A stretch of 64,000 nt of DNA. Origin: Chamaea fasciata. Taxonomy: Eukaryota > Chordata > Aves > Passeriformes > Sylviidae. This document shows positions 33,651-46,821 of this stretch, piece after piece (positions within the stretch are counted from its first letter, which is position 1; each line of letters opens with the position of its first letter). Position numbers and translations under genes: made by a program. Where the stretch lies: contig JARCOQ010000003.1 in NCBI GenBank assembly GCA_029207755.1, forward strand, positions 41,994,144 through 42,058,143. The letters run 5' to 3'. Under the pieces are notes generated by a model that worked only from the letters and a program-made list of their open reading frames with translations, did not search any database and was not told the DNA's origin.

Positions 33651-36015
33651 TGGATTTGCTTTGAATGCTGCTTTTTCAACTCAGGTGTCCGTGCTTTTCC
33701 AAAGGGCTCGGGGGTCTCTTCTTTAGCCAAACAAACCACACTGACTTTCCGCAGATGGGGCTTAGGGTAAGTGCTTGGCAGTAAGAACTGCTCCTCTTGC
33801 TTCTGCTCTTGGAACAAAAGCTGATGGGGGGCTCTGGCAGCCAGAACTAGGTGACCACTGGGTGCCAATAATGCCTAATGGCACAGCCTGCCTGGGTGGC
33901 ACAGGGTCACCCTCCCTGCTGTGCAGGAAAAATTAAGTAATGCGTCAAAAGAATTGTGTGATGGAGAGAACAGTGTGGGAAGGGCATTCCTTCTAATTTG
34001 TGGCGTTTTGGTTCATTTTCCTGAGCATCCCAATGTGAAAAATGCATTGAGTCATCTAGAAATCCACCAGCGGTGTAGTTGGCCCAAGTGTGAAAGTGAG
34101 GTTGGGAAGGCATCTCCCAAGACAATTTTTTAACCAGTCATAAGCAATGAATATGGTCTGTCATGCATGTCACATGCTACCAGCAGGGTTGGGGAGGTGA
34201 AGAGGGGACAGCAGCAAGACTATGCTGCCCATGCAGTAATTTAGAGGATGAGGTGGGAGTTAATGGGGAAGAACAATCCTTGGGTGGAGGCACAGGGACA
34301 GAGACCTACAGCAGGTCCTCCCCTGCATGCCTCTGGGGGGCAAACAGTTTCAGACTTGACCCACAGGCATTCAGTAGGAAGACACTTAGACATCCTTAGT
34401 AACCACCACAGCAACAGAAAAATCCATTTGCAAACCCAGCTGTTAGATAGGAGCCTACAGCCTGGGAATGTAGATACCCATGTTAGCAGGCAGATATACT
34501 TACTAAGGTGTGTATAGTTACCAAGTGTCTGCACATCTCAGTTTTTGTTTGTGCAAGAGAGTGGTGATACTGCAAGCTGGGATATTATTAGGCATGAAAT
34601 ACTTGGGGACCCCTCAGGGGAAAGAATAAGGTTATACATTGTAAATTGGGCTGGGAAAGGGCTGGGTCTTGAATTGATGGATTTAAACACAAGCGCTTTC
34701 ACCCTAGTGTAAAGTGTTGGTGAGACAAACATTGCTCTGTGTCCTCTCAAAAGGCTCAGGCTACCAGAATTACAATACCTGACAGGCTGGTGTGACCCAA
34801 AAAGCCTTGAAGAAAGAAAGCAGAGAGCAGGGCTTGGCTACTGGCAAGGCTGATAGCATTTTGCCCATCCAATGAGCTCTCCAGGACTTGAAGTGGGTGA
34901 AAGAGGGTGAACAAAGCTACAATAGACAAGGATTTACTAGTAGAATAAAAATACAGCTCTGAATAACAGCATTTCGGCTGATAATATGTGTTGTGTTGCA
35001 GATGCACATTTTCAACACATTTTTATTTGGATTTCAAATACACAGATCAAAAGTCAAATACTAGAAATCCAAGAAAGGTACAGCAGAGCTATTAGTTACC
35101 AAAAAGTATGATATAGCAAAAGAGAGAATTCTAAGAATATAAAATATGTCAGTGGGTATAATTTGTCAGTGTGTGTGTGTCCATGACATTCTCATTCCCA
35201 ATATGCATTACCCCCTTTGTGTTAAAACACCAGTGACATTCTCATACAGTAAAATTCTCTGCTTCTTGTCAGGAAAAACAAGAGCAGCAAGTGGTCTTTT
35301 ACCTCAGGAGAAGACTTCCTGCACAGATGAGTAAAACTCAGCCTACCCCTTATAAATCTGTATGCAGACGTAGAAGATGCAATGAAAATGGTTTCAGTGT
35401 GAGCACATTTGTATACAGGAACCTGGAGTGTGTTTGCCTAGAAGCTAGAACGAATGTTTGCACTGGGCTATGAAAACATAACATGCTCTGCTAGTGCCAA
35501 GTATTTTGCTGACTAGACATACAAAGCAGGACCATTCTGTGTTTGGACCTTAAGAGAACTGGTTTCCAAACCCATTTCCTGCATAGCATCAGGCACATTG
35601 CTTAGCCTGTCTGTGTGTCAGCAAGGCTCAGTGCAGCAGTTTGCAGAGATGGCTCTGACCAGGTCCCAGGAGCAAATGTTGTTGCATTTGTTGCAAAACA
35701 ATGTTTTGTAGAAGTAGCATGCTCTAGTTTGCAGGCATAACCAGCATCCACAACCATTCCCACTCTGAATCCTTACGGTACTGGGGTGGGTAATGGAGTC
35801 ACATCTGTGCCTACCATTTCCCACCTGCTGCCATTGAAACTGGTGTCTGTCTAATCCTGGGCTTTTCGGGGGCAGAGTCAGACCAAACACCAATAAATAC
35901 TGAAATTCCCACCTTTGTAACTCCAACACAGCACTAACGCCTCATCCTGTGATTAGCAGAAACTGTACGTGAAACAGACTGACCAGTCTCCTTTCCTCCT
36001 CATTTTTTCTTTCAG

Positions 36016-36832
36016 CAGACACCGTGGAGGCAATTTTCCAACATGAATCTGGGAGCAGATCTTCTCTGCTTGTTGGCTTGCCTTACCGTGGTGACCTGTG
36101 ACCGGGTCTACGTCCACCCTTTCAATTTGTTTTCTTTCAATGAGAGTGACTGTGACAAGCTGGAAAAATTGGTTCAGGAGGGAAAGACTATTGTTCCTGT
36201 CTCCATTGAGTCCCAAACCACACCTGAATATGAAGGTGACGTGAATGACAAGAACAAGCTGGAAGCCCCAAGCCTCAACACCTGGGGGAAGGAGGAACGG
36301 GGCTACCTGCGTGACTTGGTGTACGTGCTGGGCATGCGGTTTTACAGCGCACTGCAGAAAGCACAGAAGGGCCAAAATGTGCTCCTGTCCCCAACCAGCC
36401 TCTACAGCTCCTTGGTGTCGTTCTACCTGGGTGCCTCAAACCAGACAGCACTTGATTTGCAGGGTTTGCTGGGATTTGTTCCCCCCTCTGGAAACCCTGA
36501 CTGCACTTCCACGGCAGTTGGCAGCAATTTCCTTTCCAGCCTGAGGACAATCGAAAGGCTTGTGAAGAGCGGGGACGAGGAGCTGCTTTTTTCCAAGACA
36601 CTGAGCCTGTTCTCTGCCCCTGGCACACCCCTCTTCCAGCTGTTCATGGAGCACTTGCTCCCCAGTGCTGATGCATTCTATGCCCGAGCTGTTGACTTTA
36701 CAAATCCAGGCGAGGCAGCAAAGCAAATAAATACCTTTGTGGAGGCCAAAAGCGAGGGCCAGAGCAAGTGCTTACTGGCAGACATCGACCCATCTGCCGA
36801 GCTTCTGTTTGCAGTGGATGTCCACTTGGCAG
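36016..36832 (+). CDS. AGT: AGT exon 2 (short 5'UTR plus first coding exon; CDS from 36043)
   Basis: Acceptor ctttcag at 36009-36015, 27 nt of leader, then ATG at 36043. It encodes signal peptide, angiotensin I and the first half of the serpin body (263 codons plus one base), ending GCAG|gtatga. The frame continues open into the intron to 36951, but exon 3 joins in phase. Confidence 0.94.
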
Positions 36833-39800
36833 GTATGAGGCAGCACTGCTGCTTTTGGGAACAGGCTTGGGGAGGGACGGGCAGTAACCCTGCTCCTGGG
36901 AAGGAGGCAAGGTCATGCCTGGCCAGTGGGGAAAGGGAAGGGCTCAGATGAAGGGTTGCACCTCTGCTCCTTGCCACTGTGCCAGGGATCCTGCCTGCAC
37001 TGTGCCATGAGCCAGCAAGGGCAATGGGGAGTGAGGAGGAGGCAGATGGCCTCCAAGAAATTTTCCTTGTTCAGGAAACTAAAGATTAGGAAAGGTGCAT
37101 GAGAAAGAATTGCGCAGCATCTCTGGCTGCAAAGGAACTAAAAGTCATGAGGGGCTTCCAGCAGTGGTGATCAGGGTGTAGCTTTAAGGAAAACCAAAGG
37201 AGCTGGGGATAGCAGGCCAGAGGTACAGATACAAAAAGAGGCTAAAAAATGCAATGATTATGATTCCTCTAGTGGCTATTAAGCACAGAAGTCTGGAGGC
37301 AATATCTGGTTCAGGAAGCAACCGAACATCATCAGTTATGGAAGCAGGGCAGCATATACAACCTAGAAGAAATAAGGCAATCCCTCTCATTCCTTAGGGT
37401 CATTCCATGCTGCTGTCCCGGAAATGCCCCTGCACTACAACTGAGCCTTCTCTTCTGAGTGTAGCTGCTTTCTTAGATCCTCGTGACTGAATGCAATACC
37501 AAAGACTGCACACTCCAGACAGCTTGCCTACCTAGGACTGTAGTTCAGAAAACTTGCAACCCTAAGTTCCTGAGTGAGCCTCTAGTGCTAAAAGTGGAGT
37601 TGTGGTGCCCTGGAAACCTCTTTGTGCCTCTATCTTCCCACCTCAAAATTAGATGTCAGGTTTCCTTTGCCTGTCAGTCTCTCAGCAAGCTGTGGGCATC
37701 AGCTTTCTCTTCATTGTAAGATAGATAGATATGATACTACAAAAGTAATTGTATTACAGACTTGGGCATGGTCACAGAAGTAGAGTTTTCCTTTAGTGGA
37801 ACCACTTCTTCTTATGTATTAGAAACTTGTGATTTGTATAAGCTTAGAAATGCATGTTGAAGGATCTGCCTCACTGGGTGAGGCTCTACTATCCTCTCTC
37901 TCAGAAGGTGCATTTGAAATGTTGCAGTCCCCATACATGGGATGGACAAAATTGTCCCAAGAACAAATGCATTACACAGGCAATTATCTTCCAGTAAACA
38001 CAGAAGATGACTTTAGCATTTGGTTTGCCATTTGGTTGTGAAGAGGCATCCATGACATCTGATGCTGTCATGGTCCGTGTCTGTCCCTATAGATGCAGAA
38101 ACCAAAAAGTACTTTTTTTCCCTCTAAAACACATTCTATAAGCTCCGAGATGCTATTAATAGCCATAGCATTGATAAAGTGACAGAAATCCGTACTAAAC
38201 AACAGTTAAATGTTCCAGTGGTCTCGAGTGTTGTTCACTTGCGCACAGTTTTCTTCACATTTGTAGACTTGCTGCCAAGCAGGGCCTGCCAATTCAGTGC
38301 AGAGCATCAGGTGCAAGGCTCACTGAGGATAGTAGCGTCTTTAAAGCTAAACAGGATTATCTGCCCAGTTGGGCAGCAGCACTGATCTGTGGCAGTGAGA
38401 AGATAACATGTTGAAATGCAAAGCTGCGCCAAAATAGTGCAAGGTGAGAGCAAGGCCTCTCATGGTAGTGAATTGGGAAAGAAATTTATTTTAAGGTCCA
38501 AAAAGTGTTTGAGTATGTCCTTTTTAACCTCCTTGGCTCAACCAACACTTCAGTGTTGTGCTTGCAACCTTCCCCATTGTTTTGGTTTTAAGATGTTGAG
38601 GGGTGAGACCTCAGGCAGAGCTTGTGCTGCCTTCCCTCTCCTGAGCCCACCTGGCTGCCTGAGAGTGCTCCTGCAGCAAGGGTTGGATCTGCTTTCCAAA
38701 CATGCCATCACTGCACTCCAGGGACAGAGAGGAAACCTGGCAGACCATCTTCACAGGCCTGTGAGCCCCTGGGGACCATGTGACAGCCTGTATGGGAGCA
38801 GGCAAGCAAGCAGAGGTGCTTTCCTGTCCCCAGGAAAGGCCACAAAGCCAACAGAAACACAGCAGCTTTAGTCACAGTCCTGATGGTCATGGTCCCTGTG
38901 CTGTGAGCTTGATGCCACCAGAAGGCAGATTAAAAGGAGGAGACATATGATTATGGTAGCTAAATGTGATTTTATACATGCAGTCCTTCTCTTAGGCACA
39001 GTGTGTTGTTCTTAAACAGAGTAGCTAAGGGGCAGAGGGGAGGAGAGAAGGAAGAGAAGAATCAATTTCTCCTTTCTTGATCTGTTTTTCAGTGAATGTT
39101 AAGCAAGCCTTCCCACTCAAAGAGCCTCAGGAGTTCTGGGTGGATTCAAACACGAAGGTCTTGGCCCCTATGATGTCTCTCATGGGGACATTCAAGCACA
39201 AAACTGATGCCAGTGGGACTTTTTCCGTGGTGGAAGTGCCCATCAGCAAGACAGCGCTGCTGGTGCTGCTGCAGCCCATCAATGGCAGTGACCTGGAGCA
39301 CGTTGAGAACGAGCTGACGAGGCAATCCTCAGCCTGGCTCCAGTGGCTGTCTCCAAGGTAGGGAAGGGCCATGTGCACCCTCTCATGGCAGGGATGGATG
39401 GGATGGGGTGAGCCACACTCACCTGGGGCCTGCCTGCTCACCTGGGGTTGGATCCTGCCAGAGGCTTTACTGGGGAGCACAGAGAAAAACCCCTGCACAG
39501 CCAGGGGGCTCCCTGCAAAGGAGGTCCAGGGAGCATCTTTTCATCTAGGAGTATTTCAAGGAAAAGAGCAAGGCCCTTTGCATCCCACCCATGAAGTGGG
39601 ATGATCTGAGGTTTAGCAGCAGACCCTGGGTGAAGTCTAGGTGAGCTCACACTTGGAAACAGTAACAGGCACCCACTGTTTGTCCCCACACACCAAGCAC
39701 TTGTTGCAAATGTTTTCAGGTGCCCATTCCCCAGGACTGCTCAACCACGACGCATTCACAGTGAACAAGCACTCACTTGCCTCTCTCTCTCCACCTCTCT

Positions 39801-40619
39801 CTTTGCAGAGAAATTAAATTAACACTACCAGCATTAACACTAGAAGACAGCTCTGATCTACAGGAGCTTCTTGCAGACATGGAACTGCCTGCACTGCTGG
39901 GGAAGGGGGCAGATTTCAGTAAGATAAGCAACGCCAGTCTAACAGTTGGAAAGGTACAGTACATATCACTGGCATTCAAAAAACATTGTTTCCTGCACAG
40001 TTTCAGCCTTTTTTAAACTGAATAAATTTACCTAGCACAAAGCAGTCAGAGCCATGTAGGGGACATGCTTAGTAGGGGACTGAGTATCACATATACAGTG
40101 TTTGTTTTGGATTTAGTAGGAGAATAATGCTGCTAAGGCAGGAGCTTTAGTTGTTGGCAAGTCATGGGAGGAATGAATGAGCAGCTGTGTGGTACCTAGC
40201 TGCTGGCAGGGGTTAAACTATAACATAAGGCTAACAAGACTACAGACCAGCCCAGTGTAAAAGCACTTAGAGAGATTTTGCATGTTATGGACAAGTACTC
40301 CAACAACTTTTTTAAACATCTATGGAGTACAATGTGCTTTATCACATTTATTTACTCAAACTCTCATTTGTCCTGTCTTAATCATGCTCTGATGACTCCA
40401 GAGTTACTCATATGTTTTTTCTTACAGGTAATAAATAAAGCCTTTTTCAAACTGGCCAGTGGTGGTACAGATCAGCCAGAAGACCCTGCAGTGCAGAAGG
40501 AAGATGGGGCGTACCTGGATGTAACACTGAATAAGCCATTCCTTTTTGCTGTTTTTGAAAAGCAGTCAAGGGCAATGCTTCTTCTTGGGAGAGTAGTAAA
40601 CCCTCTGCATGAGGATTAA
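36043..40619 (+). CDS. AGT: Angiotensinogen (AGT), complete, four coding exons
   Basis: Secreted serpin-fold precursor of the angiotensin peptides; renin and then ACE release angiotensin I and II. Exons 36043-36832, 39093-39357, 39809-39953 and 40428-40619 join in frame to 463 residues ending HED-stop. Residues 1-19 are a signal peptide (LLCLLACLTVVTC); the mature protein starts at D20. Angiotensin I is residues 20-29, DRVYVHPFNL, with renin expected to cut Leu29-Phe30. Sequons are N33-E-S, N133-Q-T, N327-G-S and N393-A-S. Cys37 and Cys154 correspond to the redox disulfide pair (human mature 18-138) that modulates renin access. Serpin text includes VLLSPTSLYSSLVSFYLGAS and, at the C-terminus, PFLFAVFEKQSRAMLLLGRV then VNP. 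The family is a non-inhibitory serpin. No break was seen. The ATG has A at -3 and no upstream ATG in the predicted leader. Confidence 0.97.
36833..39092 (+). other. AGT: AGT intron 2
   Basis: A 2.3-kb intron with a short GATA run near 37721-37732. No exon, RNA or mobile element was recognised. Confidence 0.7.
39093..39357 (+). CDS. AGT: AGT exon 3
   Basis: 265 nt, VNVKQAFPLKEPQEFWVDSN through WLQWLSP plus two bases of Arg352. It includes sequon N327-G-S. The acceptor is tttttcag|TGA and the donor AAG|gtaggg. Confidence 0.95.
39809..39953 (+). CDS. AGT: AGT exon 4
   Basis: 145 nt, EIKLTLPALTLEDSSDLQEL through NASLTVGK, ending at residue 400 in phase 0. The acceptor is tttgcag|AGA and the donor AAG|gtacag. 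Confidence 0.95.
40428..40619 (+). CDS. AGT: AGT exon 5 (terminal coding exon)
   Basis: 192 nt with stop TAA at 40617-40619. It encodes the serpin C-terminus, including DVTLNKPFLFAVFEKQ and LLLGRVVNPLHED. The acceptor is cttacag|GTA. Confidence 0.96.
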   Translation, partial: VINKAFFKLASGGTDQPEDPAVQKEDGAYLDVTLNKPFLFAVFEKQSRAMLLLGRVVNPLHED

Positions 40620-41580
40620 ATGCAAAAACAGAGGAAAAGAAAGGAGTGGAAAGATGCACGTTTCCCATCACTTTTTCTTATTCATCAGATATTTTTGTGA
40701 TGTTGTTGAGTGCTTTACTTAGCTTTGGGATGATGCAGTTAGTGTTTGAAATACAGCTTTTTGAAAGCTAACACCTTGCACCATTTCATCCTCGTTCAAC
40801 TATTTCATGTGAGGTGACTCACATCCTTCCTCCAGCTTCCATTTTATTCTTTGTCTCTCTTTTGCTCCTAGTTCCCTTTTTGGATGTAGCAGAGCAGGTC
40901 AGTGACTCGATGCAAGGCATCAACTTGAAAAAAATAGATAAGCAGCTTTTACTATACTATTTTTATTTACTATACGAAAGGATCTCTTCATTCTTTAAAA
41001 AACTTTTAATTGTATGGTCAGTTTTGCAAGAGAGACTCCCTTTTACATTACAGTGACAACTTTACAACTATTCACAGAGATTTGTAGGTTCATCAGCAAC
41101 ATTTCCCTTTAAAATGCTGCCAACAGCACAGGCAGGCTTCCACTTGTCCCACTGAGACAAGATTTTTTGCCTTGGAAGCAAAAACATGCTTAGAGGAAGT
41201 TTCTTCTTTCCGCAGCCCAGATATATTCACTTCTTAACTCTATGGAAATGCTAAAAATAGGGTTTGGTAGTTTTTCTGAACTGTGATGGATAAATTCTCA
41301 GAGTCTGACAGAATTATCTCTGATTTTTTTAGGAAAAAAAATCCCACAAGGTCCACTATTCCAAGACAATTCCATTTCTTGGATTACTTTATAACCTGTG
41401 AGGCATTTCTTACCCTCTCATAGCAAAGACAGACATTACTGGTTAGAGTCCAATTCTGTAAACTCTAACATATCCAAACCATATGTTCTTTAAAAATAGC
41501 ATTAATGGCAATAATATATATTAGTATGAATAGTGGATGTGGTGCAGCTACTTGTGAATAAAATTATTACAGCAGTCCAG
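40620..41580 (+). other. AGT: AGT 3'UTR (predicted)
   Basis: AT-rich trailer after the stop. The first AATAAA downstream on this strand is at 41557-41562, giving a trailer of about 950 nt. Later AATAAA sites near 41950 could extend it. Confidence 0.5.
41557..41562 (+). terminator. AGT: Candidate AGT polyadenylation signal AATAAA
   Basis: First canonical AATAAA after the AGT stop codon. The cleavage site was not determined. Confidence 0.45.
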
Positions 41581-44500
41581 TCCAACTCTTAACAGAGTCA
41601 TAAAAATTTGAAGCATTGAAGTGGAACAACGGATTATTAGATGACTCTTGAATTAGGAAGTGAGGAATTGCGAGACAAACCTTGGTACTGAGGAAAGTCT
41701 GGAACAAGGATTTCCACCTCTCATCTCTCAGTTTATTGTTAGCACTGATGACACTTAAAAATAACTGCAAACCTCTTTGGCAGATGATGCGAGATGTACC
41801 CCGCAATGCACAGCAGCTCATTATCATCCACAGTGGCCCAAGCCCAAGTGTGTATCTCATCTAAATGCACTAATGCCAGCAGCTTGCTATTGGTGAGGTG
41901 CATACGTGACACATCCTTGTAGCTCCATGGAAAATGCTGTAACATTATAAATAAAATAACCCTCAGAACACTAGGACATAGTATCCATGTATTCATCCAT
42001 TTATACTCTATGTACTCCAGATTCTCTAACATCTAAATACTGTACTTGTATTATATACAGAAGTAATTAAGTACGAACATGTAGAGGTAGAGAAACATGC
42101 AAATAAACTCATTTTCAAGTTTCTTTGCCACAGTTCAGTTGGGCTTTTGTCCATAAATAAGTTCTGGCTTCTGAAATCTGTTCCAAATCAGATTTATGCT
42201 TTTAAGACAGCAAATGGCATATTATCAACCACTACAGCCAATGGTATAGCTCTAAGCATATTAATTTAAATGTCATCCCATTTACTTGCTGAAGTCAGAA
42301 GGCAGCATCATCTACAAATAAAATTTCTGACCATGAAATGTTCCATTTTTATGAAGAAGGTGGAAAATAACAAGAGGGAGCCCCTGGACACACTGACGGA
42401 AAGTTCAGGGAAAAATACATTTATTCACAGGTGGGGGCTGCATGCTCTGGAACTCCATATCCCTGTTCACCGGTTACAGGCAGAAAAACAAAACAAACCC
42501 ATCAGCCACACTTTTCAGAAAAAAAATTTGTGGTGGAGATCACCTCTCCACTGACACCCCTGGAAAAGAAAAGGAAGAAGGAACTAAAAGTAAACTGACC
42601 AGAGTTTATTGTGAACAGAGAAGTGCTGGAGCAAATGTTACGATACCAACAAGATAAGCTATCAGTACAGGTACCCATTCTCCTACATATTCAAATGGTA
42701 AAAAAAAACCCCAACTAACAAAGAAAACCACCCATGGCCAATTCCCAAGTCTCTGCTTCCTCAACAGTGTACACTCTCCTGAGACTTGCTTCTGACATCA
42801 ATTTTACATGTAAAATTTTTATGCTATTTTGTAGTCTTCACTCTCCTCCAGCTTTACCAAAATCCTCTGTCAGGCACACCACGATGCACATTCCAAGCAT
42901 CCTAGACGCCGTTCACATACTGAGATCCCAAATGCAATCTACAGCCTAATAATCTAGTGAACGAAGCACCTAAACTCAGGCTCTGAAAGGTAGGAGATTT
43001 GAAGAAAGAGAACAAAGGCAAGGATGAGCTCTTCAGGTTTCATCAAGCAGCAGAGTTTATCCCTGAGCATAGCTGACAATTTACTGACAGCTTAAAAAAC
43101 AAAATAATTTTTAAGAAATCTATGCAGTTTGCTTCCTCATCCCTCCAGTTCAACCTTGAAAATACAATGGTTGATGGAAAAAGGGGAGTAAATATTCCTC
43201 AAGTGGTCCAGCCAAATATACATACTGCTAGTTAGCTTTAGATGATGTTAGAAGAGTCTGGTCCACTGCTGGTGTAACCTACCAAGCTGAGAACCCAGTT
43301 ACCATTTTAGAGGAAGACACACCACTGCTCTTTCTCTCCTCAATATTGTACAAAACCTCTCCCAGCTAAATTCCTTCCCAGATTAGAAAGGCATAGCAAG
43401 TTTTCTAAAGGTCTTAGGACAGAAGAAGAAAAAGGCACAAAATCAAAACTGCATTACTGTCGTGAAGTGCACTTTAAAAATTACCTAAGGAATAGAAGAA
43501 ATAGAATTAGTAGCAGAAGACATCTCCATTGGAATGCACTTACTTCAGTTTACCAAAGTTAATTCACACCTTTCTTTCAACAGGGATATCACACAAATGC
43601 TTAACTGATATCTTATTCCACTGAAAGGAAATTCAATCCTGTTCAACTGAACAAAAATAAAAGATGGGGAACTGACACAGAACCTATGATACAGGCATTT
43701 AAAGCAATCATAGGACCATTCAGTAATTTTGATTTGCTACACAATGTTTTTTCCTGCCCTGAAATTAAAGCTGGTCTTCAATGGAAAAGAACAGAATTCA
43801 GCCTCTATTCTCAGAAAGTTGATGAAGACAAGTAGGAAGTGCTGTCATTGCAGGAAGATGTGGAAAATCACTTGCAACTCAAGCACAAGTAATCTCTCTA
43901 TGCCTTTTTGGTTTGGTACACAGACTACATCCTCTTCTACAAACAAAACTGTTCTATTTTCAATCACTAGTGTGCACAGATCTCAGAATGTGCTACTTCG
44001 GTGACAGCTGTTGTAGAAATTTAGTCATATAGAGATGCACACCTGCTGAAATGAGCAGTGGCACAGTGCATTTACAATCAATCCTACAGTCTCAGTCTCA
44101 GACTCCAACTTACACATCCATTTTATAATAAGAAAACATGGCTGAAAACAACAGTAGCTAGAACTAGGAAGATGTGTCTACTCCTGACTCTTAAGAAAAT
44201 TAAGAGGTGTGGGGAGACCAAGCTTTCTGTGTTCATGTATTAGAAACCTGGAAAAATATAATACATACACAAACTCTTGTTTGTAAGCAGTAAGAGTTAC
44301 ATCCACCCAGTAGTGTGTGTCTAAGGCTGAGGATTTCCATGAGCCTGAAGGGGACAAAGATCTGTCATCTGACAAGTTGGTTCACTTTGCTGTTTCTTTT
44401 TTCAGCAATGTATTTCGATGCTCCCTTGACTGTGTATGTGCCATGAACGGAGAGAAGCTAAGCAAATTAGAAAAGCCAAATCCTGCTCTCCATTACTCAA

Positions 44501-46480
44501 GATTGAATCCAAGCACCACCACGAAATTTTAAGCAGTAGGACCTTCCTTACCACTTCTCTTCAAAAAACTAGTATTAGAAAAATCCCAACAGCCACCTTT
44601 CCTAATTGCTTCAAAAGCACCATGATCACATAGTTGTGTCTTCTCAACTAAAATATGAACAGCTTCCCACAGTGAGGAATGAAAGCCCTCAAGGTGTGAA
44701 AGGTTTGCCCACTACAGCTTCACTTCACACAAGAGCCATGTGCTACAAACCTCATATCTCTAAGTACTTGGAAAATTTGCATCATCTGGGCATTAATCCC
44801 CAAGCTCTCTAAATACTTTAGGAAGAAATAGGTATTTTTAATTATTAATCAGGAACTAGAATTCCAGTGTTAAATTTTCACACAGTTAAAAAAAAAAAAA
44901 GAAAAAAGAACAAAAAAAGAACAACCAAACACAAACAAAACCAGGGCATTCTCTGACGACTTTTAAGCCTTAAATTCATTTCCTACTGTGCCCTACGTTG
45001 CCTGTCCTTCACATATGAAAGAGAAGCATTAATAGGCAGATCACTCTAGGTTCAAGAAAGGTCTTTGTTAATCCTCCTACCATTTTAAACCCTAGTAACA
45101 CTTTCAAATTTCCTGCTATATAAAGTTGCACCTTGCACTGATGTAACTAGGTTTGAAGTTACAAAAATTCTACATGCATGCAGGTTGAGTTCTAATAGAT
45201 AATATAATACAAATCAGAAATATGCCAGCCCTGAATAAATACTAGCTTAGTGAATTAAGTTTTAATTTGAAGGAAAACAGCCTGAATGTCATAACCTCTA
45301 AATTAGATACCTGTAGTAGAAATTATTTTAAAGATTCCATGTACTCTATGAGCTTTTGTCATGCAGCCCTTCACACCAACATGGTCTGCGAAAAAAAACA
45401 AATCAGTTAAATGAAAACATTCAAAACCCAAACAAGAGCTAACCATTTCCCATTATGAGAGAGGGCAGGTGAGTGCAAAGCAGTAATGAGAAATAGCAGC
45501 ATCCTGTTCCTGCAAGTACTTTATCCCAGGAGAGCCGGAATAACGTTTGGAAGTGTTTGACACCCTGTAAAGAGTTAAAGCACACAGCTGCCTGCCTCAA
45601 ACACTGTCAAGGCCACAGACAGAACTTGCCATAAGATAAGCCACCACAGCAGGAATTTGAGATATGCACAGAAGGGAGGAATTTGTGACAGGAAGGTGCT
45701 GATTCCAGACCTGTCAGAGGTGAGATCTGGCTAGCACATCCTGGTTAATGCATCCAGAAAAAAATTCTCTGGCAAACTGTGGGAGAGAAAGCAAGTGCTC
45801 ACACTCATATCACTGTTCAAAATCACCTTAAGTTATGGGACAGACAGAGTCTGTGAGCACCACCAACCCCACTGTGTCCCCAGACTCGTTTCTGGGGCTC
45901 CCACCAGAGAACTGCACGTGATCCACAGGGTTAACATCAGACACCACAGAACGGCCCCCCAAGGGAGGTACCAGGGCATTCCCACATGAACCTAAACATG
46001 TATGAACCCATTGAACTCTTTGTTTCATGGGCTTCCCCCACCCCTGCTGGATCAAGACTGTGACATCACTTTGACCAACATCTAAAATAGAAACAATCAA
46101 GTCTTGTTCCTGGATCCGTGGATGGTGATATCTTTCATCTCTACTATGTATTCATATGCTTGCTTCCTCTTTCTTTCTTTTCCCTATATATTTTCCTAAG
46201 TGATATCTTTATACTTTCATATTGTTCTGTTTCTATAGACAATAACCAAAACAGCTACATACCTTTCTTCCATTGCAACCAAACTGCTCTAAAATAAACC
46301 TGAGAAATATATTTGGATATAGCTCTATATATACATATAGATACGTAAACTCTGGTCACTCATTGTCCTTTCACTCTAATTAAGGGCTCTGTTAACAAGA
46401 ACCTCAGTTACTTTGCCTCTGGAGCAGGTTGTAACACAGCCATCAATCCATACATTTGATTCAAAAAACATATGGGACAT
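41581..46480. other. Intergenic region between convergent AGT and COG2
   Basis: AT-rich and mostly without recognised content. An A-rich low-complexity run lies at 44888-44940. The segment from about 45830 to 46310 has different composition and an LTR-like feel, but no termini were confirmed. No gene found. Confidence 0.5.
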
Positions 46481-46736
46481 CAAAAGTTTGGCAGACAATT
46501 TATTACATATTCTTTTCAACACAGAACTTTGTTCTTGTACATTTCAAGCTGTACAACAAAAATAAGAAAAAACATGTTCTTCTACTTTTATTCTACAGTA
46601 GAAAGTTTAGAACTTTGATTGCTTTCCATATAATGGATAACTGATAAATTCTTAGTCTTTTGGTGAAGCAAGTTTATCGAGGCAGAAGATACACTGATTT
46701 GCTGCTCGAGATACTTTAGGAAGCACTTCATTGCTA

Positions 46737-46742
46737 TTTATT
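46737..46742 (-). terminator. COG2: Candidate COG2 polyadenylation signal
   Basis: AATAAA on the minus strand 80 nt past the COG2 stop. Further copies at 46587-46592 and 46499-46504 are alternatives, so the trailer is about 100-350 nt. Confidence 0.45.
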
Positions 46743-46821
46743 TGGTAAAACAAAGAAGAGTTATATTGTCTCTCCTTCTTTCAGGGATATTGTTTATCTT
46801 CCATCACGTTTTTAAAAATAT

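Larger units (their letters stand above)
30459..36015 (+). other. AGT: AGT 5'UTR intron
   Basis: About 5.5 kb between the predicted leader exon and the acceptor tctttcag at 36015. It contains a CpG-rich patch at 33405-33650, an AT-rich inverted/direct repeat cluster at 31790-31826, and no supported coding sequence. Confidence 0.55.

Noticed and set aside
36833..36951. Continuation of the AGT first coding exon reading frame
   Set aside because: This is intron read-through. A good donor lies at 36833 and exon 3 at 39093 continues the serpin in frame.
41567..42032. Two overlapping minus-strand ORFs of about 97 codons just past AGT, considered as a transposase relic
   Set aside because: Neither frame shows a transposase signature I recognise, and they overlap in different frames.
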